This document shows positions 62,437 to 64,000 of a DNA stretch of 64,000 bases, one piece after another. The stretch spans positions 36,375,063 to 36,439,062 of the forward strand of contig OZ017795.1 in assembly GCA_963969395.1 (NCBI GenBank), in the 5' to 3' direction. The translations under genes were made by a program, and so were the position numbers. How positions within the stretch are numbered: the first letter of the stretch is position 1; the number at the start of each line of letters is the position of its first letter. Source of the stretch: Pseudoscleropodium purum. Its lineage: Eukaryota; Streptophyta; Bryopsida; Hypnales; Brachytheciaceae. Under the pieces are notes generated by a model. It saw only the letters and a program-made list of their open reading frames with translations. It was not told the origin of the DNA and did not search any database.

Positions 62437-62726
62437 CATTAGAGGATTTATGGGGGATCAAGAGGGCCATTTTAGACTTGTTCTCCCAACCTTGTTTCTG
62501 TTGTCCCTATTGTCAATTTTGTTTTTTTGAAGAAAAAAATTGAAAAAATTAAAATTAAAATTAAAAATTTAGAATGGAAAAAAAACAGAAAAAAATTTAA
62601 TTTAAAAAAAAAATTGGTGATGTGGCAATCACCGTGCCACATTAGGCAACAATTACGAGGCTATTCCCTTGACACTCATAGCCCGAGAACTTGAAGCCCT
62701 CCGTAGTTGCTGAAAATCCTCTAATG
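62437..62726 (+). mobile_element. CATTAGARG miniature element, copy at 62.4 kb
   Basis: Left end CATTAGAGGATTTATGGGGG, right end AAAATCCTCTAATG. This is the best-preserved terminal repeat of the family (CATTAGAGGATTT, 13 bp). AT-rich core of A and T runs; non-coding. Confidence 0.75.
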
Positions 62727-64000
62727 ACCTTTGATTTCCATATGTCAACAATTTACAAAGTTAAAGTTTTCCTTCTTTTGACCATAAAGAAATAAAATTA
62801 TTTCAAAATGTGCATACCAATTTTCACAAGAATTGCAAGAATGGAGGATTATTTCCAAAACCTTGTAATCAATCAAAGTATGTGAAGAAAGCTAATGTTT
62901 CACTTGACCATGTTCATCAACTATTTACTCCATACAATCACCCCTTAAAATGACTTGTCATTGGCTAGACTAACTTTCTTCACCTACAACAAATTGCAAT
63001 GAACACTTTTTGAAGTATTTGAATTTGAAAAAAAAAAAGGTGAAGTTTTTGTCCATTAGAAAGCCTATTTTGGATATGGAATGACAACACAACTAACTAC
63101 ATAGGAAAAATTTCACTTTTCCAAAAAAAATTGGAGGGTCTTTACTCATCTAAGAAGGCTAATGATTTGAAAATACAATTGTTAGGGCCATTAGATTTTA
63201 AGATGGGTAAAACCTAGTAATTGAGACCTATTTCTAGAATTGAACTTTACAAATCTTTTCTTTTAGCTTGTTTTTGAATTGTTTATTTTGATTGTTCAAT
63301 ATCTAAATTTGAGTTTTTTTTATGTCTATTCAAAGTACTTTTGGATGTGCTCTTAATGATTGTAATTTCAAGTTTTAATTAGAAATAAGTGGAAACTTAG
63401 AAATTTGTTTTGAGGGCCAATATGCTAGTCCATTAAAGATTCTTTAAACTATAGATGAAGATCTTGGATTAAGATTCTTGGATTTACTTTCATTGATGAT
63501 AGAACCTTGTCCTACATTCTAAATAAGGCATATTATATGGTCCATTGACTAAATATTTTGTTAAATAAAAAAAATATGATTGGGTTACTTGAAATTTAAG
63601 TTGAGATGAACGTATACTTTAAAAGTCATTTGTAGCAATGTGGATTGTAGAATCTCTAACAACAACCTCAATGCAAAACTTTAAACAACTCACAAAAGTC
63701 ATAATATTATATTATGATTGGTGTAAAATTAAAATTTGAGATTACTATCACTCAAAGTTTATAAAAAATCTCTTGAAACAAACACAATAAAATTTGGATT
63801 TGAAAATTGAACGACAAAAATAGAGCCCATTAGATAGAACTCAACAAAAAGACAAAATATAATGTGCGACAATATATCATGTTTAGCAAAGATGGGTTGG
63901 TTATTGTGGAACTCATCTTCTTTAATACTATGTGGATCCTTTGCTTTAAAAAATTAGTAGAGTATTCATTAGAGGTCAAACTATTGTGCAAGGCCAAACT
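62727..64000. other. AT-rich intergenic region to window end
   Basis: No gene, RNA or clear repeat recognised. Confidence 0.5.

Overview
The window looks like nuclear DNA of a land plant, most likely a non-seed plant such as a bryophyte (inference). The signs are GT-AG introns, a plant-type phi glutathione S-transferase pair, a cytosolic CCT chaperonin subunit, permuted plant telomere motifs (AAACCCT), Tnp2/CACTA transposon remains, and long AT-rich stretches full of decayed repeats. No bacterial, organellar or viral gene set is visible.

Layout. 1-5.0 kb: AT-rich repeat, then a decayed Tnp2-type (CACTA) transposase on the minus strand (about 4912-1767). 5.46-5.71 kb: a strikingly GC-rich miniature element with hAT-like ends. 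6.26-10.3 kb and 12.57-15.26 kb: a segmental duplication carrying two F-box-protein paralogues. Both are broken: the first by a 650-bp CACTA-type insertion, a nonsense codon and a frameshift, the second by a deletion and frameshifts. 15.26-26.3 kb: three tandem units of about 3.0, 4.8 and 3.0 kb plus a partial fourth, mostly non-coding, each carrying a 530-bp element. 26.3-29.9 kb: AT-rich repeats including a 28-bp tandem array. 29.9-33.6 kb and 37.2-40.4 kb: a second segmental duplication carrying two four-exon phi-class GST genes (223 codons each). 40.4-47.9 kb: nested and inverted transposon remains. 47.9-50.7 kb: CCT6 (TCP-1 zeta), one uninterrupted coding exon behind an inferred 5'UTR intron. 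54.08-61.11 kb, minus strand: a 14-exon gene, 931 codons in my model, best read as a Claspin/Mrc1-like replication-checkpoint protein. 61.6-64 kb: AT-rich DNA starting with a possible Helitron terminus.

The functional genes are ordinary nuclear housekeeping or stress genes: protein folding (CCT6), the S-phase checkpoint (Claspin-like) and glutathione conjugation (two GSTs). They are not an operon or a joint system; CCT6 and the Claspin-like gene are convergent neighbours.

I see no convincing new multi-gene system. The most interesting signals are the concentration of amino-acid change in the glutathione-binding domain of the tandem GSTs, a perfect 34-bp inverted repeat behind an F-box paralogue, a GC-rich GTCCG-repeat miniature transposon, a CACTA insertion with its empty site preserved in the paralogue, and a well-populated local family of miniature elements. 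All exon coordinates come from reading splice signals and reading-frame phase by eye.
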